Shown piece by piece: positions 11,827-25,000 of a DNA stretch of 64,000 nucleotides. This DNA comes from Hippophae tibetana (lineage: Eukaryota > Streptophyta > Magnoliopsida > Rosales > Elaeagnaceae), in contig CM072811.1 of assembly GCA_037013495.1 (NCBI GenBank), forward strand, positions 11,661,190 to 11,725,189. Direction: 5' to 3'. Each line of letters starts with the position of its first letter. Positions within the stretch are counted from its first letter, which is position 1. Under the pieces are notes generated by a model. The model made no database searches, was not told where the DNA came from, and saw nothing but the letters and a program-made list of their open reading frames with translations. The translations under genes were made by a program, and so were the position numbers.

Positions 11827-11999
11827 TGTTAATAAATGGTATATTAGTTGTATGCAACTAATATACTTTATAAGCTGTATATTAGTAATATATCTTTTCT
11901 TAAAAGCACTTTTAGGAAAAGCAAATTCTTTTTATTTTATATTTATACATGTATTGAACTTCAGTATTTTGTATCTTGTAAATACATTAAGTGAATTCA
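11827..11999 (+). repeat. 3' LTR of the split copia element
   Basis: It begins TGTTAATAAATGG directly after the purine tract and ends GTGAATTCA, so it has the usual TG...CA ends. A close copy lies at 62240-62423. Near its start is a near-palindrome with 10-bp arms (ATATTAGTTG and its complement around a 4-base loop). The 62240 copy has this hairpin twice, while here the second one has lost its centre. It ends about 1 kb upstream of the first coding exon of the exonuclease gene. Confidence 0.85.
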
Positions 12000-13049
12000 A
12001 TTGTAATTTGCAAGGTATCTTGTAAAATGTATTTCATTATCTTTCTACTTAGCTTTAAAGCTATTATTATGTAGATTTCCAATGCAGGGTTGTTGTACGA
12101 TTTCTCTTTTTTTTTTTTTGGGTTATTGTGCTTTGTTAGGCTGTTAAATATCGTTATGCTATGCTTATCAAGGAGGTATTATCTTTTTTAATCGCTTTCA
12201 TAATTTTTATATTTTTTAGTGGTTTTGATCCGTTAAATTTGCTATTAGTGCGAGACTTAGAGTTTTTTTCCAACTTTAGTCTCGTCCTCGTTAAATTAAG
12301 TTGAGAAAGATGGTTGTTTGCGAAGTAATTGCTTCAAGTATTGTTTAGAAAGGAAATGGTAGCTCGAGAATCGACAAGTGAATTTAATTAATGCTGTTGC
12401 TGTTTGCTTTTCAAATGTCACTATTTTTTTCGTATGGGATAATTTTTCAAATCCTTATTTGCTTTTAAGAAATATATATATTCTTTGCGACATCTCTTTT
12501 TGGTTTAGTTAATTAGTGAAAAGTCAAAATGATATCTTTTACTACATGATCTAGCATGAAACCAGGTTGTGGAGTGAAGAGTGGTGTTTCTTTTTGCCCT
12601 AAATGTTGGTGCTGCACATCTGAGTCTGGTGAAGTGGATGCCTGACTGTTAATGGACATTCAGCGGACGAGTTTTGTTGAAATAGCTTTCAGTATTCTTT
12701 ACAGTTCTGAGGAATCTGGGATGTGATTGGCCTTCTGAAGTTAATGAAATTTTTGCACAAAATTCATGTATTCTGTTTGTTAATTTCTTTCAGTTAACAT
12801 GTCAGCATCGTCGTCCCATCTATCTGTTTCTTCAGTGCTTGGCAAGGCGATGTTTCCTATTTCTATAACAGTGACTTTTGTTTGCTTGTCACTATATGAC
12901 ATATAAGAAGTTAGGGTTCAGCTTAAGTTGCTAAAATGATTTTGTTGTAATTGAGTAATTTTATTAATTGGAAAATCTCTTATCTTAATGCTAATCAGCT
13001 AACTAGCCAGTTTCATTAAGCATTATTGGATCTTTGTGTTCAGGCGGAC
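12000..13049 (+). other. 5' flank and probable untranslated leader of the exonuclease gene
   Basis: No coding sequence is seen. The sequence is AT-rich with T and pyrimidine tracts. Eight bases before the first usable ATG, TTTGTGTTCAG at 13033-13043 looks like a 3' splice site, so the leader probably contains an intron and the promoter may lie within or beyond the copia LTR that ends at 11999. No clear TATA box was assigned. Confidence 0.4.
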
Positions 13050-16000
13050 ATGGGGATGGAGGAGAGAGCTGTGCTGCTTAACAAAGGAGAAGGAGAAACG
13101 CAGCCAGCATCAGCTATCTGCATGCATGCTTTCTCTGATCTAAACCACACGTCTCCTTTGGTATTCTTATATCTCCTCAAAGAATGTTATATTCATGGTA
13201 ATGAATCCTCTTCTTTGGACCTCTGATCTTATTGTGTCCAAATATAATCTGTCATATTACTTCTTCCTCACCTCAAAATTTGATGTTACCTACCACTGGG
13301 TTCATTCTAATTGTGGGCATGTATAATTCCTTATGAATTGATTGAATTCTGATGTTTATCTGTTTCATGATGTATTTTAACGAAATATCTTCTTGCTTGT
13401 AGTTTAATCTATTACTTTGATTGTAATTGTAGGCACATGTAAGGCAATTAAGAAGTTTCGAGCTCTTTAACAACAGGTCCATCTTTTACTACATAAGGAC
13501 CTCCAGTTTGGACCAGCTATATTTGTTCTTAAGTGCCTCTATATCGTGCCCATGTTTGAATCACATTGTGAAGGTTTCAGTCATTTGATCATATCTGCTT
13601 TACACCGTTTCCATAAGGCAAAGTCTACCACTACAGGCTACATGGAAGGGAAAGATCTAGCTGCTCAGTTGTTTCTTGATATTGTTGGGGGCTTTGTCAA
13701 CCATGATGAAAGAATAGTTGTGAAGATATTAGAAGTTTTTGATATTCAATTGGAAAACGTTGAGAAAGTATTGTGCCCGTTGAGAGCAAAATGTGATTGT
13801 AGTTTTGACATGGCAAAAACATTTGTCCAGAGATATATATTTGAGTTGATAGAATCTCAATCATATATGACTGCAATTAACCTACTAGAGCACTTTTCTA
13901 TCCGTCTGTCCGATCAATCTTTTCTCCATAATATGATTCAGAACAAACAATTCAAAGCGGCAGAAAAGTGGGCGACATTTATGGGAAAGTCAATGTTATG
14001 TGCCCTTGTTCAAGAATACATTGACAGGAACATGCTAAATGATGCTTTCAAGATTATAAAACAAACCGGTCTGAGACAAGAATTTCCTGAAGTTTATCAC
14101 AAGGGTAAAGAGAGGTACTTGTAATGATTCATATTTCCGAGTTTAAATGTATCATGTGTTGCAAGGATTCTAGTGCCTTTATCCTCCTAACTGAAGAGTA
14201 TTATTATTATTATGAATTTTAAGAATTATCCATCCACTTGCAGCTCCCTAAAACAACTTGCAGAAAAAGGATGCTGGGATGTTGCAGAAGCAAAAGCAAA
14301 TAGGGATAAGCAACTTCTTGAGTATCTGGTCTGTAGATTTCAACATAAATTCTTTGATCCCCCCCCCCCCCCCCCCCACAGAAAAATAGAAAAAATTACC
14401 TTTTCATTCTTGATGGTTGTACTGGGATCCTGCTAAGTATTATTCTTTTGAAACTTTTGGCATATGTGTACATCTTAGAACTAATATGTGGAATAATTGA
14501 TTTTATGTAATGAAAGCATTGAAACAATCAAACTCTTAGTTTAGCAAGTTAGTTTTCATTGTAGTAACATAAGTTTCTATTTGTATTGTTTGTCTTAAAG
14601 TTTGCGAATAAGGTTTCATAATATAGTAACTAAAGTGGATTTTGTAGAGGTTCAATTTTAAGAGAATATTGGATTTAAGGTGTGAAGAAATTCAAGGCAT
14701 ACATATGGATGCGGTTATGTTAGTGTTTTACATAATACATAGGTGTGGCTTCATCAGAATCTCATGATTGCATGTAAGATATATTGTGTATATTGGCTTA
14801 ATCATATGAGTCTATGCTACTTGTCATACATTTATGTATTAACTAAGAGTTCTTGCACTTTTAATTAAACATGAGAATCTTAAAACTTAATACTTTAAGG
14901 TCTGCTTGGCATTGGAAGTTGGCTACTCAGAGAAGGTGGACGAATTATGCAATCATTATTCACTTAAAGGTTTTCTCAACAGCAAAGGTACGTTGAATTT
15001 ACTATTTTGTACTGTCAGTACTGTAGTTGAGAACTGATCTGTACTGTTAGCTCATTCTTTCTAAAGTCTGAGAGGATGCACTAGCTGTCACCAGTAGTCA
15101 ACTTGACCACTCCTAGTCATAGCTGTTAGTTCGGTTGAAACGAAAATAATGCTCATATACTTTCTAAGGTTAGAAAGTTATCACCCAAAATTTGTTAAAA
15201 AAAAGGGAAAAAAAAAGAAAAAAGAAAAATATGATTACACTAATTGATAGAACACTTCTACTAAAGTTCATCTCAGTTTAGAAAATTAGCACCCTAAAAA
15301 TGTAAAAAAAATAAAAAATAAAAAATAAAAAAACGAGGAAAAAAAGAAAAAAATATGATTACACTGGTTGATGTTCTCCTGCTGTATTTCCTTGGTATAA
15401 TCATACCTGACAATAGGAATCTTATAGGCAACCTTTCATCTCCTAAGATATAGTTTGGATATTTTTTCTTCTATTATTTATAACAATAAATGGAATATGT
15501 GAAGTGTCCTTCCTTGGCTCTTACAAGAATAAGATTTCTTAAATTTTTTTTTAATACTAAACAAGGGTTTAGTAACCCAGTTGTTATGAGCATGAATGAT
15601 TTATCTGTAAATTTTGTACAGTGCCCGAGGTAGGTCTTAGCCAAAGTCGCTATTTGCATCTTAAAGAGTTCTTTGTAGAAGACATTGTTTGGGTTGATAA
15701 TGTTGATGCTTTATGCAATGCCACATGCCACATTGAAGGGTGTAAAGTTGTAGGCCTCGATTGTGAATGGAAACCAAATTACATAAAGGGTAGAAAACCA
15801 AACAAGGTATTTCTGACACTTACATTTGTTTAGAGAAATCTAAAGTTGTGCGTGTTATCTGCCGACTGATTGACATCTTCTTTCTCTTGATATATGATAT
15901 TTACAAAGAGAATTTTTTTATTTTTAAATATCTCTAGTAAATAGTTAAGTTACAAAGTTTTGTTTCCATATAGTTGTTTAAAGCTATGATCTAACTATTT

Positions 16001-19000
16001 TCTCCTTGTTTCAGGTTTCTATCTTGCAAATTGCTTCAGAGAAGATGGTTTTTATATTTGACCTGATAAAGTTAATCGATGATATCCCCAGTATTCTGGA
16101 TAAATGCCTAGCTTGCATTTTGCAATCCCCTAGTATTCTAAAGCTCGGTACGCATGAGCAATTAGACTTCCTTTCCTCCCCTAATTTTACAATTGTATAG
16201 GTTACACTCATACTTATATTGCTCTCTCTCAAGTACAAATGATGAGAAACAGATTAGGTTCCTTGGATAAATGGGAAAATTCCAATCATTTTATTCTTTA
16301 AGGCTTTTAATATTAGTCCTCCAGCCTATCAAAATTTGTGGTTAACCAATAAAACATGCACTTTGCTGGCAGTAAAAAATGGTTTTTCGATCCACTAGTG
16401 AAAGTGAAGAAATTACCTCTTTTGAACCGAAAAGAGAGAGACATTCATGAATTTAATTTTCTTAGTTTTTGTATTATGATATAGGCAATTGAAAGCTTGC
16501 CGCTGCTATGATATCATATTTCTACTTTTCCAGTTCAATCTTCTAACTTTAAGTTGGTTTTCTTTGGCCAACTAGGCTATAATTTTCAATGTGATATAAA
16601 GCAACTGGCTCATTCCTATTCAGAGCTCCAGTGTTTCAAGCGCTATGAGATGTTACTGGACATCCGAAATGTGTTCAAAGAACCTCGTGGGGGTCTATCT
16701 GGGCTTGCTGAGGTAATGTAGGAGCTTTACGTTTCTATTGCCGTTATGTTGCTTGTGATGATGATTACTTTGATGGGTCCCGTCTCAACTCCCTTTTCCT
16801 AATGGTGTTTGCATAGCTTTCAAGCAATCTTTTGATAACTTGTGTTTGTTACTGTCAGAAAATACTAGGAGCTGGTCTAAACAAGACAAGACGAAATAGC
16901 AATTGGGAGCAGCGCCCTTTGTCTCAGGATCAGGTGTTTACTGGTTCTTTTTTTCTGCATACATGCTGTAAAATGTGAGCCATTCTGCTTTATGATGGTG
17001 ATGAAATAAAATCTCCCTAGACCTAAATTAACTAGTATATGAAAATTTGATATATTAATTAGATTATGAAAAAATTGTTTTATTTATGATCCCAATTGGG
17101 TATTTATACACATATACAAAGCCTATTTGGATAAAGTAATCTTAATTATGCACAACTAGTATATATCATATAATACAATACGTATCTATTCACGCATAAC
17201 TATCCCCTAAGTTGAAGCATATATATTACACATGTCCATCTTGGATAGTGTGATATGGAAAGATTTTCCAATTACATCATGAGTCATAATATCAAGTAAT
17301 TGTTCTATCCTCTTGATGTACGAAACTTTGGTGACACCAGAATTCAAATTGTTTTTGATGTATTTTTTGTCAAGTTCGATATACTTTGTTCGTTCATGTT
17401 GTACCAGGTTATTGGCAATCTCAATAGCTGCAATGTTATCACAAAATAGTCATAGGTTCTTTCGGACCAAATCCCAGCTCACACAACAAAATCTTTAACC
17501 AATAAAGCTCGGTAATAGCATGGTAAAGAGTGCGGTATTCAGTTTCTATATTAGACAATGGTACCACATTTTGTTTTTACATCTTCAAATAACTAAGTTA
17601 CCTCCCAGAAATGTAAGATATTGTAGGAAATCAATCTAGGCATATGATTGATTCAGGGTGTAACCAGTCCTTGATTTTCAGGGTGATTTTTAGTTGTATA
17701 TTAGTCATAACAGCAGTGTAATCAGCCCTTGATTTTAAGGGTGACTTCCAGTTGTATATCAGTGATTTCTAGCTGTATATTAGTCATAACAATTGTATAT
17801 ATATGTATCTGGTATCAAGAAATAATGAGAGGAAATTTTTTTCTGTAAAATAAAAACAACTTCATGGTATCAAAGCTTTCTTTTTCCTGCTGTTGCATTT
17901 GTTGCAGTTGCTGCTGCTGTTGTTGAAGTTGTGAAAGCTGCTGCTGCTGTTGTTGCATCTATGGCTGCTGAAGCTGCTGCGACTGTTGTTGCATCTGTTG
18001 CTATTGAAGTTGCTGCTGTTGCATCTGCTGCTGTTGTTGCTGAATCTGTTGCATCTGCTGCTGCTGCTGTTGCTGTTGCATTTGTCCATTTTCTGATGGT
18101 GATAGAGATGCTTTATTATTTCCACCGCTGAATGCAGAAGATTTAAAAAAGAACAGCTTCTTCATTTGGAGCTGCAGCTCCATATTCTCATCAAGATTTA
18201 GAGCATTAGGCTTAGAAACCGCTACTCTTAGCCTCCTCTACTATACAAAAGGCAAATACTGCAATTATTGAAGTATCTCAATCTGATAATCCTATCCCAT
18301 TCACTAAAGATCAGTTAGATCTCCTCCAATAACTTATTAAAAAAACATTAACTCCGCTCATAGCTCCAGTAATTCAGCAATGCATGTAGGAAAATTCCTC
18401 TCCTCATCTTGGATGGTAGACTCAGGTGCCTCAAATTACATGACAAGTGATCAATCACTTTTCACAACCTACTCAGCTTGTAATAGACTTCAAACAGTGC
18501 GTGTCGCCAATGGTACTCGTACCACAGTGGTCAGAACAGGGACCATTTGCCTCTCAAACAACCTCACCCTCAAATCTATGTTATTTGTGCCTGAGTTTGA
18601 CTGCAATCTCATATCAGTTAGTAGACTAAATCATGACCTTAACTATGAAACTAAATTCTTGGCTAAATCTTGTGTTTTTCAGGACCTGAGCTCGGGGAAG
18701 ATGATTGGCAATGTTGATTTCAGTGTGGGCCTTTATGTTCTTGATGTCAACACTCCTTCAATTCATTCTGTTAGTTATCAGTGTCAATTGAGTCATAATA
18801 GTCATACTAATAAGAAAAGTGAAGTCATAATGTGGCACTTTCGTCTAGGTTATCCAAATTTTCCGTACTTGAAACGTTTGTTTCCATCCTTATTCATCAA
18901 TAAAAATCCCAATTTATTTCGTTGTGAAGTTTGTCAGTTGGCAAAACATACTCGAAACACCTTTTCACCACGCACACACAAACCAAGTCATCCTTTTTCT

Positions 19001-22000
19001 CTCATTTACGGTGACATTTGGGGACCATGTCACGTTCCTAGTATTACTGGTGCTCGATGGTTCTTATTGTTAGTTGATAATCATACTCGATTGTGTTGGA
19101 CATTTCTTATGAAAGACAAATCTGAAACCAAGCACATATTTCCATTTTTTCATGCCATGATCTAAATTCAGTTCAATGCCAATATTCAAATCCTAAAAAC
19201 TGATAATGCTAGGGATTTATTTAATTTTGATCTTAGTGGATATCTCAAATCACATGGTATTGTCCAACAAAGCTCCTACGTTGATACACCACAACAAAAA
19301 GGTGTAGTCGAATGTAAAAACCGTCATATACTTGAGGTTGCACGAACTTTATTTTTTCAAACCAATGTTCCTAAAATTTTTTGGGGTGAAGTCATTCTTA
19401 CTGCAACACATTTGATCAACCGAATGTCTTCTCGAGTTCTCAACTTTCACTCACTTTTATAAGTGTTTCAGGGTCAATATTCTATCTCACAACTTGTGTC
19501 ACCAATTCCTTTCAAGGTTTTTGGTTACACTGTTTTTGTTCATATTCATTCACAATATCGTGGTAAACTTGATGTTCGTGCCATTAAATGCATTTTCCTT
19601 GGCTACTCAGCCAATCAAAAAGGCTACAAATGTTTCTCTCCCATCACCCATAAGTTTTACCATTCTATGGACATTATTTTCTTTGAAGAAACTCCATTCT
19701 ATTGTGATTTTGCAATTGAGGGGGAGATTGACACTAATGAATTGCAGAATTGGGATTGATCATCATTCATTGAACTGAATTGACCATCTCATTTATCCTC
19801 CACTGTCTTGTCCTCTTTCAACCTGATTCCCATTCCAGATTCTCCTTCAAAAATCAAACCTGATCAATCTCCCATTGTCTATCCTAGACATCTTCTCCTT
19901 TCTAATTATGCCATAAAAGTCTATGGAAGAAAGAGAAATCTTGACTTACCCACATGAAATCAACAAAGCCAAGAGACTCTCCCGAGCCAGATTGAATCTG
20001 AAATATTACAAGATGAAGCAAAATCTAGTCCAAAACTAGGTTCTAACCCTGAGTTAGATCTTCCTATTGCACAGAGAAAGGGTGCTCGATTATGCACTCA
20101 ACATCCTCTTCAAAGTTACATTTCTTACGCAAATTTCTCCCCAAAATTTCAGGCATTTGTGACATCTCTAGACAACATCAAGATTCTTAATTCTATCAAT
20201 AAGGCTCTAAAGGTTCTTGAACGACACAAGGCAACCTTAGAAGAATACACTGACTGCACTTGAAAAGAATGGTATATGGATGTTAACAGAGCTACCACCC
20301 GGAAAGAAGATAGTGGGTTGTAAATAGATATTCTCTGTTAAACAGAAGGCAGATGAAAATATAGACAAATATAAAGCTTGATTGGTGGCAAAAGTGTTCA
20401 TCCAATCATATGGAATTGATTATTAGGAGACATTTTCTCCTGTAGCAAAACTTAGCACAGTTCGTGTCTTGCTGTTTATTGCAGTTAATAAGGATTGACC
20501 ACTACTTCAATTTGATGTCAAGATTGCATTCTTAAATGGAGATTTGATTGATGAAGTTTACATGGATGTATCTCCTAGCTTTGAGACCAAGGATACACTA
20601 GGGAAAGTATGCAAGTTGAGAAAGGCATTATATAGACTTAAACAGTCACCTAGAGCATGGTTTGACAAATTCACTAAGGTCCTCAAACAGAATGGATACT
20701 CTCAGACACATGCAGACCACACTCTGTTTGTCAAACACTTCACAAATGGAAGAATCACAACTTTGATTGTATATGTTGATGATATAGTTCTTACAGGAAA
20801 TCATGTGGGAGAGATGAAGAGGCTTAAGATGCTATTATCCAAAGAATTCGAGATTAAAGACTTGGGATATTTGAAATATTTTTTAGGAATGGAGGTGTCA
20901 TGTAGCACCAAAAGAATCTCAATTTCTCAACGCAAATATGTTCTAGATTTCTTACGTGGGATTAACATGAGTGGGTGTAAGCTTGTTGAAACACCTATGG
21001 ACCCCAACACCAAACTAATGCCTCGAACTAATGAATTGGCAACTGACAATGGACAATATCAACGTTTGGTAGGTAAGTTAATATATTTGACTCATACATG
21101 TTTAGATATAAGTTTTGCAGTCCGTGTTGTTAGCTAGTTTCTTGACAACCCATCAGTAGATCACTTGGAAGCAGTAAATCGTATTTTAAGGTACTTGAAG
21201 AAAGATCCTGGAAAATGGCTAATGTTCAGGAAAACAATTAATAGGACATTGGAAATTTATACTGACGTTGATTGGACTGGATCTCGTAGTAACTAAAAAT
21301 CCACATCTAGATATTGCTTATTTATTTGGGGAAATTTGGTGACACGGCGTAGCAAAAAGCAGGTAGTGGTAACACGTAGTAGTGTCGAGGCTGAGTTCCG
21401 TGCATTGGCTTTGGGCATCTGTGAAAGAATTTGGCTAAACCGATTGCTAAACGAACTCAAGATTGAAAGTTCAAAATCTATTAGAATCATGTGTGACAAC
21501 CAGTCAGCAATTGCAATTGCCAAAAATCCAGTCCATTATGATCGAACTAAACATGTGAAAATTAATAGACACTTCATTAATGAGAAAATTGAAGGCAATA
21601 TGATATCCCTCAACTATGCTCCATCTAGACAATAAATAACAGATATCTTAACCAAAACTTTGTTTCGACCTAATTTCATAGAGTTAAGTGTATCGCTTGG
21701 TTTGGAAAACATATATCGCCTAGCTTAAAGGGGAGTGTAGGAAATCAATCTAGGCATATGATTGATTCAGGGTGTAATGAGCTCTTGATTTTTCAGGGTG
21801 ATTTCCAACTTTATATTAGTCATAACAACTGTGTAATTAGCCCCTGATTTTCAGGGTAACTTCCAATTGTATATTAGTGACTTCCAGTTGTATATTAGTG
21901 ACTTTCAGCTGTATATTAGTATATTAGTCATAACAATTGTATATATATGTATATGGTATCAAGAAATAATGAGAGGAAATTTTTTTGTTAAATAAAAACA

Positions 22001-25000
22001 ACTTCAGATACTCTTATGTAGATTTCCTATCCACCTTAAAAGTCGCAAAGTTAGAGTCGGTGAAACCCTTGATGACTAGGTGTCCATGTTTAGAGAACAA
22101 AATACATCTAAGATTCGGTTCACAACATACCTATGTCGCTTACTCAAATTATGCATGAATTGACTCACCACACTAATTGCATATGATTAATTAGGTCAAG
22201 AATGGTTCAAATTAATCAATTTTCCTACCAATTTCTGATATCTCGTCTTATTAGTTGGAAACTGATAAGAATAGATAGTTAAGCCATAATTAACCCCTAT
22301 AGGAGTGCCTGTAAGGGCACAAATGGAATTTCCAATTTCACTCAAGAGATCTAAGTGTCACGACCCTAGACTTCAACTAGCAATCGTGCAGCATTTAGCA
22401 CGGTCCGTTGCACTAAGTCTGCCTTCCTACCCAAACAAAACACTCCAAAGAGACTTAGAGATTTAGAAGATTCAAGAGTAAAGCAAGAACACAAGAGAGT
22501 TTGTGAAGAATACTTTGTATTGTTCTAGAGAGGTTATCGAAGACCAATAGGTCTATTTATAGTGTGACTCCAAGCTTAAGATTATGCCACAAGTTTCTAG
22601 ATTCTACCATGTCTAGAATGTACAATGTAGAAAGAATGTACAAGAGTATTTACATTGTTCTAGTTTTATCTACAACATGCCACAAGGTTCTAGGATCTTC
22701 TAGTCAAGTCTAGCCAACTCTAAAGTCTTCTAAGATTGTCTAGTTCTTTCATGCAAGTTCTAGGATGTTCCGAAAGCTTTTAGAGACTTCTACATCCTTC
22801 ATGAACCATCTAGCATGTTCTAGAATATTCCAGCACATTCGAGCACCTTCCAACACATGTTAGTGTACTCTGGAACATTCTAGAGTCTTCTAGGCTTAAG
22901 TTGAGTCTATCTAACTCTAGCTCCCTCTAGACATCACTAGAACTTTCTTGTGTAGTAACTTGTAGAAAAGTCAAGATCTTTTAAGCAAGCATCATTTATT
23001 TGGATTTTGAGGGACAATTTGAGTGGGGCATAACATAAAGCATACTTCTATTGAGAGAGAAAGAGTTCTTACTTAGATCGTGAAACTTCAATACCTAAGA
23101 AGTATTTCAGATTCCCTAGGTCTTTCATTTCCCTCATTAGCAAAATAGCTACGTAACCTTTCTATCTCACTGGTGTTGCTACCTATATGTAACAATCATG
23201 TCATCCATATAAACTAGAAGTAATGTAATGTCAATACCATCTCTTTTATAAAAAAAAGAGTGTGATCTGCCTTGGTCTGCTTAAGATTATCCTCTATTGA
23301 GCAGTCAATGTGCCAAACCATGCCTTAGGTATTTTTTAGCCCATACATGGCCTTTTTCAACCTACAAACCTTTCCTCCTCTTGTTGAAAACCTAGGCAAA
23401 GGATCCACCTACACTTCCCCTATTAGCTCTCTATAGAGAAAGACATTCTTTACATCGAATTGCAATAAAGGCCAATCCAAAATCATAGTGATAGTAAGTA
23501 TAACTCGCACTAAGTTCATCTTATCCACATGAGCAAATGTCTTTTTATGGTCAATTTCTTAAGTTTGAGCATTCCTATAACCACTACTCTGCCCTTGCTT
23601 CTCTCTATTGTCCCATCTAAATGGAATTTCACAATAAATACTTACTTACAATCAAGTCTTATTCCCATTACGTAATTTGACCAATTCCTAATTATAGTTC
23701 TTTTAGAGGGTATTCATTTCTTCTAACATGATAACTCTCTACTTAGGGTCCTCGAGAATGACTAAGAATAGAAACAAAAAAAATCTAAAGGGTAAAAATT
23801 AGGTAAGTTTTGGATAAGCAATGATAAGAGATGAAACAAAAGAGAGGATAAACGATATTCGAAAGGGACATAGAGGAGTCCAATTTATTAGGTTGTTTAC
23901 GAACTCGAAGATGATTTCTTCTACCTGGATCACCAACTTGCGGATCCAAGGTAGTAGGTGTTGATTAGAAAGTATGTCAATAGTAGATGTATCAAAAGTA
24001 AGAAATAAATCAAAAATATGTACCTTATAATTATTTCTAGAAGAATCATCTGATGGCATGATAGTATTATTAAGACAAGCAGAAGCATCAGAAGGTGGGG
24101 TATAGCTATAACATCTTTACTCTTTCTATCAAATTGGTGTTAGAATAAGTGAGGTGATCTTTCGTTATTAGATTTGGGTTCTTCTATAGGATAGGAAGAC
24201 TCTAAAAAGTCATTATATTGTACGGGGAGATAAAATCTTGTTTTATTCATTATCCCAATTGGGTATTTATACACATATGCAAAGCCTATTAGGATAAGTA
24301 ACATTATACACAAACTAGTAGATATCATCCTATAATACAATGCATATCTATTCACACATTAACTATATTCATTACCTCAATCGAGTATTTATACACAAAT
24401 ACCAAAATCTTATTTAAGGTGGGATAATTAATCCTAATTACAGAAAATAATATGATACCTAGGAATATCTTAGGATAACATATGTATATATACCTCTTAA
24501 ATTAGAACATAGATATCGTACATGCCTGAACTATGCCTGAACTTGGACGGTGTAATTTGAAAATAACTTCCATTTAACTAGATATAGTATCTAGGTTAAA
24601 GTGCACTATTAGTCTTCAAATTTTAATTAAATTCACACATAGGTTTTTAAATTTTTAAAACATATTATTTGGTCCCTAAATTTTTAAAACTTCACATATA
24701 GTATTCTAAACTTTTAAATCCAACAATTTAGTCCCCAAATTTTTAAAACTTTATACATAGGTTCTTGCTTTGCTATAAAAATAAATATTTATGAATTAAA
24801 ATTTTAGGATCTTCGTATGAAGTTTTTAAAGTTTGGGTACTAAATTGTAAGATTTAAAAATTTAGAAACTGTATGAAGTTTTAAAAACTTGGGAACCAAA
24901 TCGTATGTTTTAAAAATTCGGGAACCTAAGTATGAATTTAGTTAAAACTTGGGAACTAATGATGTACTTTAACCTAATATCTAATAGTTGATCAAGTGCC

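Larger units (their letters stand above)
1..11999 (+). mobile_element. Ty1/copia LTR retrotransposon (5' end off window), split by a nested Athila-type element
   Basis: The polyprotein starts at 115 and runs gag, zinc knuckle, protease, integrase and the first part of reverse transcriptase, then breaks at 3402 and resumes at 10729. A purine tract (GAGAGGGAG) just after the final stop leads into a 173-bp 3' LTR at 11827-11999. The 5' LTR and primer site lie left of position 1. Bases 1-114 are its untranslated leader. The break is an exact insertion: GGCCT occurs at 3398-3402 and again at 10724-10728. Apart from that the element has only two frameshifts, both in A runs, so it was probably young when it was split. 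Assignment to copia rests on the gag, protease, integrase, RT, RNase H order; I do not assign the lineage. Confidence 0.93.
17622..22006 (+). mobile_element. Ty1/copia retrotransposon in intron 8, decayed, gag replaced by a CTG-rich tract
   Basis: LTRs are 17622-17864 (243 bp) and 21736-22006 (271 bp), both TGTAGGAAATC...CAACTTCA. Flanks are GATAT (17617-17621) and GATAC (22007-22011), an almost perfect 5-bp target duplication. The primer site TGGTATCAAAGC (initiator tRNA-Met type) directly follows the 5' LTR, and a purine tract (AAAGGGGAG) precedes the 3' LTR. Pol is recognisable from protease to RNase H but has many stops. No normal gag domain or zinc knuckle is visible; a triplet-repeat tract takes its place. 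It lies in the same direction as the exonuclease gene, so its LTRs could offer polyadenylation signals to the host transcript. Confidence 0.9.
17076..24360 (-). mobile_element. Minus-strand copia remnant in intron 8, host of two later insertions
   Basis: Short LTR copies lie at about 17076-17201 and 24232-24360 (both contain CCCAATTGGGTATTTATACAC). Between them, on the minus strand, are copia pol pieces: the RNase H end (CDN/AAIEIANN, ERTKYIEL) at about 17240-17600, RNase H and late RT at 22012-22355, and RT with YMDDM (complement near 23195-23210) at 23017-23500. Frames are full of stops. Two insertions split it: the plus-strand copia 17622-22006 and the LTR 22356-23016. Without these it is only about 2.2 kb, so gag and most of integrase were already lost. 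Confidence 0.75.

Noticed and set aside
13468-13476. Alternative acceptor TTAACAACAG that would skip the TAA
   Set aside because: It would join exon 1 in the wrong frame (GT-CCA instead of GTC-CAT), so it does not rescue the protein.
16026-16238. Minus-strand open frame opposite exon 6
   Set aside because: It is the antisense shadow of a well-supported exon.
17862-18183. Gln/Ser/Asn-rich and Ala/Val-rich open frames
   Set aside because: These are translations of the CTG/TTG triplet tract in different frames, not separate genes.
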